From Alphaproteobacteria bacterium (GTDB taxonomy: Bacteria > Pseudomonadota > Alphaproteobacteria > RS24): a stretch of DNA of 9,018 nt. Under the pieces are notes generated by a model, which made no database searches, had not been told where the DNA came from, and saw nothing but the letters and a program-made list of their open reading frames with translations. This document shows positions 1-7,260 of this stretch, one piece after another. Location of the stretch: positions 1 through 9,018 of the forward strand of contig JAKMCZ010000198.1 in the NCBI GenBank assembly GCA_022428185.1, given 5' to 3'. The position numbers and the translations under genes are program-made. Numbering within the stretch: the stretch's first letter is position 1; the number at the start of each line of letters is the position of its first letter.

Positions 1-375
1 CTTTATGAGCGTGCGTTAAGCGATTTGCAGAGCGGCGATTATCAAGGCGCGCGGGTTGATTTTGCTTCTCTGGTTGCGCGGTTCCCGTCGCATAAAATGG
101 CCGGTCATGCGCAATATTGGTTGGGTGAAACATTTTATGTGCAGCGCCAATATAAGCAAGCCGCGCAAGCCTTTCTGGCCGGTTACACGACCTATGCCGC
201 CAGCAAAAAAGCGCCTGACAGTCTGTTGAAATTGGGCATGACGCTGAACGCATTGGGTGAAAAGAAAACCGGTTGCGACGCGTTTGCCGAATTAAATGCC
301 AAATTCCCCGATGCGCCCGCCGCCGTTGCCAAGCGCGCACAAATCGAGCGCAAACGAGCCGGTTGTGCCTCTTAA
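1..375 (+). CDS. cpoB: Cell division coordinator CpoB / Tol-Pal system protein YbgF, C-terminal part
   Basis: The reading frame is open from base 1, so the 5' part of the gene lies outside the window; 124 codons and a TAA stop are present. The visible protein is a TPR domain typical of CpoB C-termini: a repeat with a YWLGETFY core (residues about 39-46 of the fragment), then QAAQAFLAGY, then the KAPDSLLKLGMTLNALG block and a closing FPDAPAAVAKRAQ helix. In the family this periplasmic protein links the Tol-Pal complex to peptidoglycan synthesis during envelope constriction. The N-terminal signal peptide and coiled coil cannot be seen. Its position just before tilS and ftsH matches the usual alphaproteobacterial pal-ybgF-tilS-ftsH order. 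The fragment ends in a Cys-Ala-Ser tail, and the stop lies inside the proposed start of tilS, which suggests translational coupling. Confidence 0.88.
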   Translation, partial: LYERALSDLQSGDYQGARVDFASLVARFPSHKMAGHAQYWLGETFYVQRQYKQAAQAFLAGYTTYAASKKAPDSLLKLGMTLNALGEKKTGCDAFAELNAKFPDAPAAVAKRAQIERKRAGCAS

Positions 376-1675
376 ACCGACGGCGCAAACGCTTTTGGAC
401 GCTCTGACACCGTTTGGCGCGGACGCGCATCTTGCCCTGGCCGTGTCGGGTGGGGGCGACTCGATGGGGTTGCTGGCTCTGGCTGCGCAATTACAAAATA
501 CCGACACGGCGCCACGCTTTTCTGTTTTGACGATTAATCATGGGTTGCGCGCGCAAGCGGCTGAAGAAGCGGCACAAGTGGCTGCGATGTGCAAAAAACT
601 GGGGCTGCCGCATGCAATTTTAGCGGCTGACGAGCGGCTGGGCGCGACTGATATTCAACAACAAGCGCGAAATCTGCGCTATCGGCTGATGGCGCAATGG
701 TGTGCAGACAACCAAGCGCAAGGCGTTGTTCTGGCACATCACCGCGATGACCAAGCAGAAACAGTATTGATGCGACTGGCGCGCGGCAGCGGCATTAACG
801 GATTGGGCGGCATGGCAGCCAAGCAGGTTTTGCACACCGCGCAGGGGTCGCTTTTGTTATTGCGGCCTTTTTTGGCTTTCGCCGGAGTAGATTTAAAGGA
901 CTGCGCGCACCAAGCCAGTTTGCCGGTAATTGATGACCCGAGCAATCACGATAGCCAGTATGAGCGGGTGCGCTGGCGACAAATTTTGCCGCTTTTGGAA
1001 GCTGAGGGGCTGGGCGCAGAGCGGTTGGCTGCAATGGCTGATGAGATGCGCATGGTGCAGGCCGCGCTGGACAATAAGCTTGCAAATTGGCTCGACCGTC
1101 ATGCCGATTGGCACGACTATGGGGTTCTGTCGGTGCCGCGCAACGATTTTGATGCTTTGCCGGTGCCGCATAAGCAGCGTTTTATCGGTCGATTTGCGCA
1201 ATATTTCGGCCAGCATGCACATCCGATAAAACAAAAAAAGACCGACCGACTATTGCGACATATTGACGACACGGCGCATGGTGCATCTGTTTTGGGTGGC
1301 ATGCATGTGCGTTGGCGAAAAGCCAAATTGTTTTTGGGGCGCGAGGCGGCGGCTTGCCCGACCGCCCTTATGGCGCCGCATACGGACGTTGTTTATGATT
1401 GGCGCTTCAAACTTACGGCCAGTGAAAATGCCGAAAACCTAAAGCTGGCAGCGCTTGGCAGCGCCGGTGTCGCCTCAATGCGCGCGCGCGGTGTGGTGTT
1501 TGATGACACCGTTCCGACGGCCTATTTTGCGGCGCTTCCGGGTATTTTTGACGGCGATAATTTGCTCGATTGTCCGCTCGTGCCGGTGCCCGATGCGACG
1601 CTCAAACCGGTCAAATTGGGCGGCATTTTTCATAAAAGTCTCTACCGCGACATTTTGCGGGGCGGTCAAAGCTAG
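365..1675 (+). CDS. tilS: tRNA(Ile)-lysidine synthase TilS
   Basis: TilS converts C34 of the CAU-anticodon tRNA-Ile to lysidine in an ATP-dependent reaction, so that the tRNA reads AUA. Two motifs identify it. The PP-loop ATP-pyrophosphatase signature SGGGDS is at residues 28-33 from the chosen start. The TilS-specific block AHHRDDQAET is at about 124-133, followed by RLARGSGINGLGGM. The C-terminal half, including the late FHKSLYRDILRGG segment, fits the tRNA-binding domains. I chose GTG at 365 (436 aa), which overlaps cpoB by 11 bases and puts the PP-loop about where the family has it. The in-frame ATG at 296 would overlap cpoB by 80 bases and add a proline-rich, atypical 23-residue N-terminus. 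A TTG at 395 is also possible. No strong Shine-Dalgarno is visible for any of them. Function is confident; the start is less so. Confidence 0.93.
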   Translation: MPLKPTAQTLLDALTPFGADAHLALAVSGGGDSMGLLALAAQLQNTDTAPRFSVLTINHGLRAQAAEEAAQVAAMCKKLGLPHAILAADERLGATDIQQQARNLRYRLMAQWCADNQAQGVVLAHHRDDQAETVLMRLARGSGINGLGGMAAKQVLHTAQGSLLLLRPFLAFAGVDLKDCAHQASLPVIDDPSNHDSQYERVRWRQILPLLEAEGLGAERLAAMADEMRMVQAALDNKLANWLDRHADWHDYGVLSVPRNDFDALPVPHKQRFIGRFAQYFGQHAHPIKQKKTDRLLRHIDDTAHGASVLGGMHVRWRKAKLFLGREAAACPTALMAPHTDVVYDWRFKLTASENAENLKLAALGSAGVASMRARGVVFDDTVPTAYFAALPGIFDGDNLLDCPLVPVPDATLKPVKLGGIFHKSLYRDILRGGQS

Positions 1676-1682
1676 AGGGGAC

Positions 1683-1711
1683 TGGAAAATAGGCGCGTGC
1701 ATGCCTATATT
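1683..1711 (+). promoter_or_regulatory. Possible sigma-70-type promoter for ftsH
   Basis: The 87-base tilS-ftsH gap contains TGGAAA (1683-1688) and TATATT (1706-1711) separated by 17 bases. They match the sigma-70 consensus at 4 of 6 and 5 of 6 positions, and the -10 box lies about 50 bases before the ftsH start. This is the longest gap between tilS and glmM, and ftsH often has its own promoter. The match is by eye only. Confidence 0.3.
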
Positions 1712-1762
1712 CTTATTAACAGGCGAAGCTGTGTAAGCTGCGCCCAACGCAAAGGTGAAACG

Positions 1763-3673
1763 ATGAATGGTATGAGAAATATTGCTGTTTGGTTAGTTGT
1801 CGGGCTGATGTTGTTCACCCTGTTTAATGTTTTTCAGGGTCCGTCAGAACAATCGTCGAGTCGAAACATTAATTTCTCGCAATTTATTGCTGAGGTTGAT
1901 GCCGGAACTGTGGCCTCCGTCACCATTGAGGGCGACGCCATTATGGGTAAATATTCAGACGGTTCATCGTTCAACACATATGCGCCGCCTAATGACCCGT
2001 CTTTGGTTCAACGTTTACAAGAGCGCGGCGTATCCATTACCGCCAAACCCGACAGTTCAGGTTCGCCGACACTTTTGGGTGTGCTGATTTCTTGGTTCCC
2101 CATGCTGCTGCTTATCGGCGTTTGGGTGTTTTTCATGCGACAGATGCAGGGCGGCGGTCGCGGCGCGATGGGCTTTGGCAAATCGAAAGCCAAGCTCCTC
2201 AATGAAGCGCATGGCCGCGTGACCTTTGATGATGTCGCTGGCATTGATGAAGCCAAAGATGATTTGCAGGAAATTGTCGAGTTTTTGAAAGACCCGACAA
2301 AGTTCCAGCGTTTGGGCGGACGTATCCCTAAGGGTGCTTTGCTGGTCGGCCCGCCCGGTACCGGTAAAACACTGCTGGCGAAAGCCATTGCGGGCGAGGC
2401 AAATGTGCCGTTTTTCTCAATTTCCGGTTCGGATTTTGTCGAGATGTTTGTCGGTGTCGGTGCCAGCCGCGTGCGTGACATGTTTGAGCAAGCCAAAACC
2501 AATGCGCCTTGCATTATCTTTATTGATGAGATTGATGCGGTCGGTCGCCATCGTGGTGCCGGTCTCGGCGGCGGTAACGATGAGCGCGAACAGACATTGA
2601 ACCAATTGCTGGTTGAAATGGACGGCTTTGAAGCCAATGAGAGCATTATTCTGATTGCCGCAACCAACCGCCCTGACGTGCTTGACCCGGCGCTATTGCG
2701 CCCTGGTCGGTTTGACCGTCAAGTGGTTGTGCCCAATCCCGATATTATTGGCCGTGAGAAAATTCTCAAAGTGCATATGAAAAAAACGCCTTTGGCCTCT
2801 GATGTTGATGCGCGCACCATTGCGCGCGGCACGCCCGGCTTTTCCGGTGCCGATTTGGCTAATTTGGTCAATGAAGCGGCCTTGCTGGCGGCGCGTCGTG
2901 CCAAGCGACTGGTTTCCATGCAGGAATTTGAAGATGCCAAAGACAAGGTGATGATGGGTGCAGAGCGCCGTTCAATGGTGATGACCGATGACGAAAAACG
3001 TCTGACTGCCTATCACGAAGGTGGGCATGCGCTGGTTGCTTTGAATATGGCAGCCTCAGACCCGGTTCATAAAGCGACGATTATTCCGCGTGGCCGTGCT
3101 TTGGGCATGGTGATGCGTCTGCCTGAGCGCGACCAAGTGTCGGTCACGCGCGGCAAAATGAAAGCCGATTTGGCGGTCGCTATGGGCGGTCGTATCGCCG
3201 AAGAATTGATTTTTGGCGAAGAAAAAGTCACCTCAGGCGCATCGTCCGACATTCAGATGGCAACAAATATGGCAAAAGCCATGGTTACCCAATATGGCAT
3301 GAGCGAAGAAATGGGCCCATTGGCTTATGGCGAGAACGAGCAAGAGGTTTTCCTCGGTCATTCGGTCGCGCAAAAACAAAATATGTCTGAAGACACGCAG
3401 CGCAAAATCGATTCTGAAGTGCGCAAGCTGGTCGAAGAGGGCTATGAGATGGCACGCAAAATCTGCACCGATAAAATGGAAGATTTGCACAAGATTGCCA
3501 AAGGCTTGTTGGAATATGAAACGCTGAGCGGTGACGAGATTATCGGCCTTTTGAAAGGTGATGTGCCGCATCGCCCGGAAGATGATAACGCGCCCAAAAG
3601 CGGCGGGCCCTCTTCGCCGTTCCCAACAACCGGCTCGACTGGTGTGGGTGGTGCCGAACCACAAGGCACATAA
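1763..3673 (+). CDS. ftsH: ATP-dependent zinc metalloprotease FtsH
   Basis: FtsH is an inner-membrane AAA+ protease that degrades misplaced membrane proteins and short-lived regulators. This copy is 636 aa, normal for the family. Two membrane segments (about residues 7-23 and 104-124) flank a periplasmic region. The AAA domain has Walker A GPPGTGKT at 196-203, Walker B IDE with D255/E256, and the second region of homology with ATNRPD at 300-305 and arginine fingers R313/R316. The protease domain has HEGGH at 418-422 and the third zinc ligand D496 in SGASSDI; its 78-residue distance from H418 matches my recollection of E. coli FtsH. The tail after about 600 is Pro/Ser/Gly-rich and probably disordered. 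The ATG at 1763 is preferred over the upstream in-frame start at 1697 because AAAGGTG at 1751-1757 lies just before it and MNGMRNIAVW leads straight into the first membrane segment. All catalytic residues are intact. Confidence 0.98.
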   Translation: MNGMRNIAVWLVVGLMLFTLFNVFQGPSEQSSSRNINFSQFIAEVDAGTVASVTIEGDAIMGKYSDGSSFNTYAPPNDPSLVQRLQERGVSITAKPDSSGSPTLLGVLISWFPMLLLIGVWVFFMRQMQGGGRGAMGFGKSKAKLLNEAHGRVTFDDVAGIDEAKDDLQEIVEFLKDPTKFQRLGGRIPKGALLVGPPGTGKTLLAKAIAGEANVPFFSISGSDFVEMFVGVGASRVRDMFEQAKTNAPCIIFIDEIDAVGRHRGAGLGGGNDEREQTLNQLLVEMDGFEANESIILIAATNRPDVLDPALLRPGRFDRQVVVPNPDIIGREKILKVHMKKTPLASDVDARTIARGTPGFSGADLANLVNEAALLAARRAKRLVSMQEFEDAKDKVMMGAERRSMVMTDDEKRLTAYHEGGHALVALNMAASDPVHKATIIPRGRALGMVMRLPERDQVSVTRGKMKADLAVAMGGRIAEELIFGEEKVTSGASSDIQMATNMAKAMVTQYGMSEEMGPLAYGENEQEVFLGHSVAQKQNMSEDTQRKIDSEVRKLVEEGYEMARKICTDKMEDLHKIAKGLLEYETLSGDEIIGLLKGDVPHRPEDDNAPKSGGPSSPFPTTGSTGVGGAEPQGT

Positions 3674-3693
3674 GCCGCGTTTTTGGGCGTCTG

Positions 3694-4494
3694 ATGACGC
3701 AAATTTTTGGCATTCTAAATATCACCGCCGACAGTTTTTCTGACGGCGGTGAATTTTTGTCGCCCGATAAAGCGCGCGCCCAGGCTAGAAAATTGATTTC
3801 TGACGGAGCGCATGTGCTTGATGTTGGGCCAGCCTCCAGCCACCCCGATGCGGGCGATGTTGCGCCCGAGACAGAGATTGAGCGCTTGGCCTCGGTTTGG
3901 CAGGCATTGGAAAATTTAGGCGCGCCGATAAGCGTCGATAGTTTTCGACCCGAAACACAACGCTGGGCAATGGCGCATGGCGCATCTTGGTTGAACGATA
4001 TTAACGGCTTCGCCGCGCCTGACCTGTATGATGAATTGGCTGATTATGACGGGCGCTTGGTCTTGATGCATGCCATTCAAGCCAAAGGTATTGCGACGCG
4101 AGTGGCGCCGCCAGATGGCGATATCTGGGCGCATATTTTCCGCTTTTTCGAGGCTCGGCTGGCCGCCATGACGGCTTCTGGCGTGGCGCAAGAGAAAATC
4201 GTGCTCGATCCGGGTATGGGCTTCTTTCTGGGCAATAGACCCGAAACATCGATGCAGGTATTGAGCGGTCTTAATCGCCTCAAAGCCGAGTTTGGTATGT
4301 CCGTGCTGGTATGCGTGTCGCGCAAAAGCTTTTTGCGCGCTTTGTCGGGCGTATCGGTGGCGGATAGCGGCCCGATATCGCTGGCGGCGGAAATGCTGGC
4401 ACTTGAGCAAGGGGTTGATTTTATCCGCACGCATGATGCCAAACAGCTTTCGGACGCGATAGATTTACGTCGCAATTTGGCGACACATACCTAA
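3694..4494 (+). CDS. folP: Dihydropteroate synthase FolP, Sul-like variant
   Basis: DHPS condenses 6-hydroxymethyl-7,8-dihydropterin pyrophosphate with p-aminobenzoate in cytoplasmic folate synthesis and is the sulfonamide target. The 266-aa protein is complete: FGILNIT with DSFSDGG at residues 5-19, NDINGF at 101-106, DPGMGFFLG at 172-180, SRKSF at 209-213 and IRTH at 244-247. Several motifs differ from ordinary chromosomal DHPS and match my recollection of Sul1/Sul2. Loop 2 reads DVGPASSHPDA (43-53) instead of the usual GGESTRPG type. Loop 1 has NITADSF instead of NITPDSF. The segment after the strand reads VDSFRPETQR, and the pABA loop is GMGFFLG rather than GFGFGK. The gene follows ftsH by 20 bases, has no obvious Shine-Dalgarno, and precedes glmM by 63 bases. 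Composition is like the neighbours, so it looks native. DHPS function is confident; actual sulfonamide resistance is inference. Confidence 0.96.
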   Translation: MTQIFGILNITADSFSDGGEFLSPDKARAQARKLISDGAHVLDVGPASSHPDAGDVAPETEIERLASVWQALENLGAPISVDSFRPETQRWAMAHGASWLNDINGFAAPDLYDELADYDGRLVLMHAIQAKGIATRVAPPDGDIWAHIFRFFEARLAAMTASGVAQEKIVLDPGMGFFLGNRPETSMQVLSGLNRLKAEFGMSVLVCVSRKSFLRALSGVSVADSGPISLAAEMLALEQGVDFIRTHDAKQLSDAIDLRRNLATHT

Positions 4495-4557
4495 AAAGTA
4501 ATAAACTGCAACAGCTTGTGATTTGCCCTATGACACGGCTTTTTGCGAGAAAAGGGC

Positions 4558-5901
4558 ATGATTAGAAAATATTTTGGCACTGATGGTATTCGCGGCCGCG
4601 TGAATGGCGAGAAAATGACCGCTGAAACCGCCTTGCGCTTGGGCATGGCGGCGGGGCGCTATTTCCGCCGTGGCGAGCACCGCCATCGTGTGGTGATTGG
4701 CAAGGATACGCGGCTTTCCGGTTATATGATTGAACCGGCACTGGTGGCCGGTTTTACATCAATGGGCATGGACGCGTTTTTGTTTGGCCCGATACCGACG
4801 CCGGCCGTGGCCTTTCTCACCCGCTCTTTGCGCGCCGATATTGGGGTTATGATTTCCGCCTCACATAATGAATTTGAAGATAATGGCATCAAGCTGTTTG
4901 GCCCTGATGGCTATAAGCTGTCTGACAGTATCGAATATGAGATTGAACAGCTTATGGACGCGCCGCCCAGCGAATTGGTGCCGGCCGCCGAGCTGGGGCG
5001 CGCCAAGCGGATTGACGACAGCCAATCGCGCTATATCGAATTTGCCAAGCGCACCTTCCCGCGTGAGTTGACGCTGGACGGCATTAAGCTGGTTATCGAT
5101 TGTGCCAATGGGGCGGCCTATAAGGTTGCGCCAACCGCGCTTTGGGAATTGGGTGCCGAAGTGGTGTCTGTGGGCGTAGAGCCGGACGGCTTTAACATTA
5201 ACAGGGATTGCGGTTCGACCGATACGGCCACGCTGGCCGACAGGGTTCGCGCCGAAAAGGCCGATATTGGCATTGCGCTTGATGGCGATGCTGACCGGCT
5301 GATTATTTGCGATGAGACCGGCAGAATGATTGATGGCGACCAGCTTATGGGGCTGATTGCCGGTGACTGGCAACGCCGCGAAATGCTGAGCGCGCCGGGC
5401 ATTGTTGCGACGGTTATGTCGAATTTGGGACTGGAGCGGCATTTGCAGGGCAGCGGGTTGAGCCTTGCGCGCACGCAAGTTGGTGACCGCTATGTGGTTG
5501 AGCATATGCGCCAGCACGGGTTTAATCTGGGCGGCGAGCAATCGGGCCATATGGTGATGAGCGATTTCGGCACTACGGGCGATGGCCTTGTCGCCGCGCT
5601 GCAAGTGCTGGCGGTGATGAAGCAGACCGAGCGTCCGGTGTCTGATTTGTGCCGCGTGTTCGATCCGGTGCCGCAAATTTTAGAAAATGTGGTTTTTTCT
5701 GCCGGTGTGCCGTTGGAAAATGAAGAGGTGCTGGCCGCCATTAGCGCCGGTGAGCAAAAGCTTGGCAATACGGGCCGTCTGGTTATCAGAAAAAGCGGCA
5801 CTGAGCCGCTTATCCGCGTTATGGGCGAGGGCGATGATGCCACGCTGGTGCAAAATGTGGTGGCTGAGATTGTCGGCTCCATTCAATCGGTCGCTGCGTG
5901 A
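4558..5901 (+). CDS. glmM: Phosphoglucosamine mutase GlmM
   Basis: GlmM interconverts glucosamine-6-phosphate and glucosamine-1-phosphate, the step before GlmU makes UDP-GlcNAc for peptidoglycan and lipopolysaccharide. The 447-aa protein has every landmark of the alpha-D-phosphohexomutase family: N-terminal RKYFGTDGIRG, the active-site loop SASHN with phosphoserine Ser102 (same number as in E. coli GlmM, from memory), the metal loop DGDADR with Asp242, Asp244 and Asp246, the sugar-binding GEQSGH, and the C-terminal phosphate-binding loop RKSGTEPLIRVM. ATG 4558 is chosen because MIRKYFGTDGIRG is the standard N-terminus; an in-frame TTG at 4543 would add only five residues. A purine run, GAGAAAAGGG (4547-4556), ends one base from the ATG, an unusually close Shine-Dalgarno. 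The stop TGA shares bases with the GTG start of thiD. Its position downstream of folP is common in proteobacteria. Confidence 0.98.
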   Translation: MIRKYFGTDGIRGRVNGEKMTAETALRLGMAAGRYFRRGEHRHRVVIGKDTRLSGYMIEPALVAGFTSMGMDAFLFGPIPTPAVAFLTRSLRADIGVMISASHNEFEDNGIKLFGPDGYKLSDSIEYEIEQLMDAPPSELVPAAELGRAKRIDDSQSRYIEFAKRTFPRELTLDGIKLVIDCANGAAYKVAPTALWELGAEVVSVGVEPDGFNINRDCGSTDTATLADRVRAEKADIGIALDGDADRLIICDETGRMIDGDQLMGLIAGDWQRREMLSAPGIVATVMSNLGLERHLQGSGLSLARTQVGDRYVVEHMRQHGFNLGGEQSGHMVMSDFGTTGDGLVAALQVLAVMKQTERPVSDLCRVFDPVPQILENVVFSAGVPLENEEVLAAISAGEQKLGNTGRLVIRKSGTEPLIRVMGEGDDATLVQNVVAEIVGSIQSVAA

Positions 5902-6821
5902 GCGCGCCACCCGCTTCCATAAATCCATCTTTAGGTAAAGTTCTTGTCGTTGCCGGTTCTGACAGCGGCGGCGGCGCAGGCATTCAGGCCGACATCAAGG
6001 CGGTGATGGCGCAAGGCGGCTATGCGACCACGGCAATCTCTGCCCTGACCGCGCAAAACACGCTGGGCGTGCAAGACATTCTGCCCGTGCCGGAGGCGTT
6101 TGTGGCGCGCCAAATGACCTCGATTTTAAGCGATATCGGTGCCGACTGCATGAAGACCGGCATGTTGGCCTCGCGCGCCGTGATTGAGACGGTGGCTGAA
6201 ACGCGCGCTGAACTGGCCCCCAAATTGCCGATGATTATTGACCCGGTGATGGTTGCCACCTCAGGCGACCGGCTGGTGGAAGACGATGTGATGGATACTC
6301 TGGCGGCGCTGCTGGTCAATCAGGCTTTCGTCGTCACCCCCAATTTGCCCGAGGCCAGCTTGTTGACGCGCCGCGATGTCGACACGCCCGACGATATGAA
6401 ACGCGCCGCCGACACGCTGATGGAGGCGGGGGCGCATGCCGCGCTGATTAAGGGTGGGCATGGTTCCGGCAGGGTGGTGACCGATTTGCTCGCCATGCAA
6501 TCGGGCTTTGAGATATTCGAGCATGAACGCATTGAGACCACCAACACGCACGGCACCGGTTGCACACTGGCCTCGGCGTTGAGCGGGCAAATCGCCAATA
6601 AATTGGCGGGCGCGATGGTCGACGGACACGCGGATTATGATTCCGCTGCTGCGGATAAAGCGGAAAATGCTACAGATTTTAAATCTGCTGCGCCAAATAG
6701 CGACGGAAAACCCAGCGATGCGATGTTGAAAGCGGCGACCGAAACCGCGCTGGCCTACGTCCACCAAGCCATCATCTCCGCCCCCAATATCGGCGGCGGC
6801 AATGGGCCGCTAGCGCATTAG
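5898..6821 (+). CDS. thiD: Bifunctional hydroxymethylpyrimidine kinase / phosphomethylpyrimidine kinase ThiD
   Basis: ThiD phosphorylates 4-amino-5-hydroxymethyl-2-methylpyrimidine and then its monophosphate, giving the pyrimidine half of thiamine. Ribokinase-fold motifs are clear: GSDSGGGAGIQAD at residues 20-32, TAISALTAQNT at about 45-55, DPVMVATSGDRL from 115, TPNLPEA, KGGHG, and the anion-hole motif GTGC at 219-222, whose Cys222 corresponds to the ThiD catalytic cysteine. The GTG start at 5898 overlaps the glmM stop in a GTGA arrangement, indicating translational coupling. At 307 aa it is about 40 residues longer than usual. The excess is mostly an Ala/Asp/Ser-rich stretch at about 240-274, between the GTGC helix and the last helix (LKAATETALAYVHQAI). 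The end GGGNGPLAH looks like the native C-terminus of alphaproteobacterial ThiD. The insertion lies outside the visible catalytic motifs, so activity is probably kept. Confidence 0.95.
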   Translation: MSAPPASINPSLGKVLVVAGSDSGGGAGIQADIKAVMAQGGYATTAISALTAQNTLGVQDILPVPEAFVARQMTSILSDIGADCMKTGMLASRAVIETVAETRAELAPKLPMIIDPVMVATSGDRLVEDDVMDTLAALLVNQAFVVTPNLPEASLLTRRDVDTPDDMKRAADTLMEAGAHAALIKGGHGSGRVVTDLLAMQSGFEIFEHERIETTNTHGTGCTLASALSGQIANKLAGAMVDGHADYDSAAADKAENATDFKSAAPNSDGKPSDAMLKAATETALAYVHQAIISAPNIGGGNGPLAH

Positions 6822-6950
6822 CCCTTTAGCCAGCAGCTTTCGCATCAAACGCTGATAGGGGACATCTTGCGCTTTGGCCTCGGCCTTCAGCATCGCCAGC
6901 CATGTCTTGTTTAACTGCGTTGGCTTCTTCCAGAATGTTTGCAGAAAAGT
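6810..6950 (-). pseudogene. C-terminal remnant of a possible ribbon-helix-helix (CopG-like) antitoxin
   Basis: On the - strand a frame of 46 codons is open from a TGA (6953-6951) to a TAG (6812-6810) that lies inside the last codons of thiD, so the two genes converge tail to tail with a 12-base overlap. The end of the peptide, KAEAKAQDVPYQRLMRKLLA followed by KGLMR, resembles the second helix and C-terminus of ribbon-helix-helix antitoxins, in which a PYQRLMR-type motif is common. There is no credible start codon, and the beta-strand and first part of the domain are missing or replaced. GC drops from about 60% in the 3' part (6841-6900) to about 42% in 6901-6960, so the upstream half was probably lost to a deletion or insertion near 6910-6950. 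The family call rests on motif resemblance alone. Confidence 0.35.
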
Positions 6951-7254
6951 TCACCGAATCCCAATCAGATGTGAGTCCGCTTTTACCAATACAGTAGTAA
7001 AGTGTTGCGGCAGCTTCTCCGCCGTCAAGGTATGCTTGGCTCCGTTTGACCCCATTCCGGTTTGACATCGCAGATTGTTGGACCAAATTTCCTGTTGGAT
7101 CTATCGCGTCGAAGGCTCTTATAGTCGCTGCTCCGATTTTTACTTTACTCCAATTTCTTGCATTTCTTCCGCAGACAAAGAAATTGAGCATTATGGCAAC
7201 AAAATGGGTGAAAAAACCCAGTACATATGCATCCTCGAACATTTCTTTTGGCAA
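6826..7254 (-). CDS. Hypothetical protein, unrecognised, low-GC accessory reading frame
   Basis: This 142-codon frame opens with TTG at 7254; the first ATG is at 7242, and another at 7191 follows a hydrophobic stretch. I do not recognise a family. The middle reads like a real protein (for example RAFDAIDPTGNLVQQSAMSN, then AYLDGGEAAATLYYCIG and SDWDSVNFSANILEEA), while roughly the last 30 codons run antisense through the GC-rich antitoxin remnant and look like out-of-frame read-on. A hydrophobic segment (VLGFFTHFVAIMLNFFVC, about residues 11-28) could be a membrane helix. Neither TTG 7254 nor ATG 7242 has a convincing Shine-Dalgarno. The frame is in phase with the small frame ending at 7261, so both may be parts of one interrupted gene. 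Low GC (about 37% at 7141-7260) suggests acquired DNA. Confidence 0.3.
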   Translation of the reverse strand: MPKEMFEDAYVLGFFTHFVAIMLNFFVCGRNARNWSKVKIGAATIRAFDAIDPTGNLVQQSAMSNRNGVKRSQAYLDGGEAAATLYYCIGKSGLTSDWDSVNFSANILEEANAVKQDMAGDAEGRGQSARCPLSAFDAKAAG

Positions 7255-7260
7255 GAGAAA

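Noticed and set aside
2008..2667. - strand open frame of 219 codons inside ftsH
   Set aside because: Antisense shadow of the conserved AAA domain; Ser/Pro-rich, with no recognisable motif.
3694..4494. folP as a recently acquired mobile sul gene
   Set aside because: No transposase, integron attC site or ISCR sequence is nearby, base use is like the neighbours, and the gene sits in its normal ftsH-glmM position; native is the simpler reading.
4513..4545. Imperfect hairpin plus T-run between folP and glmM
   Set aside because: The two 3-bp arms (AGC/GCT and GTG/CAC) are broken by unequal bulges, and a terminator inside this operon is unlikely.
4861..5676. Long - strand open frame of 271 codons inside glmM
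   Set aside because: It lies wholly antisense to glmM, which has complete catalytic motifs; the translation is His/Arg/Asn-rich with no motif, as expected of a shadow frame in GC-rich coding DNA.
7205..7220. TGGGT/ACCCA hairpin followed on the - strand by TTTT, terminator-like
   Set aside because: The stem is only 5 bp, the U-tract is short, and it lies inside the candidate hypothetical frame; too weak to call.
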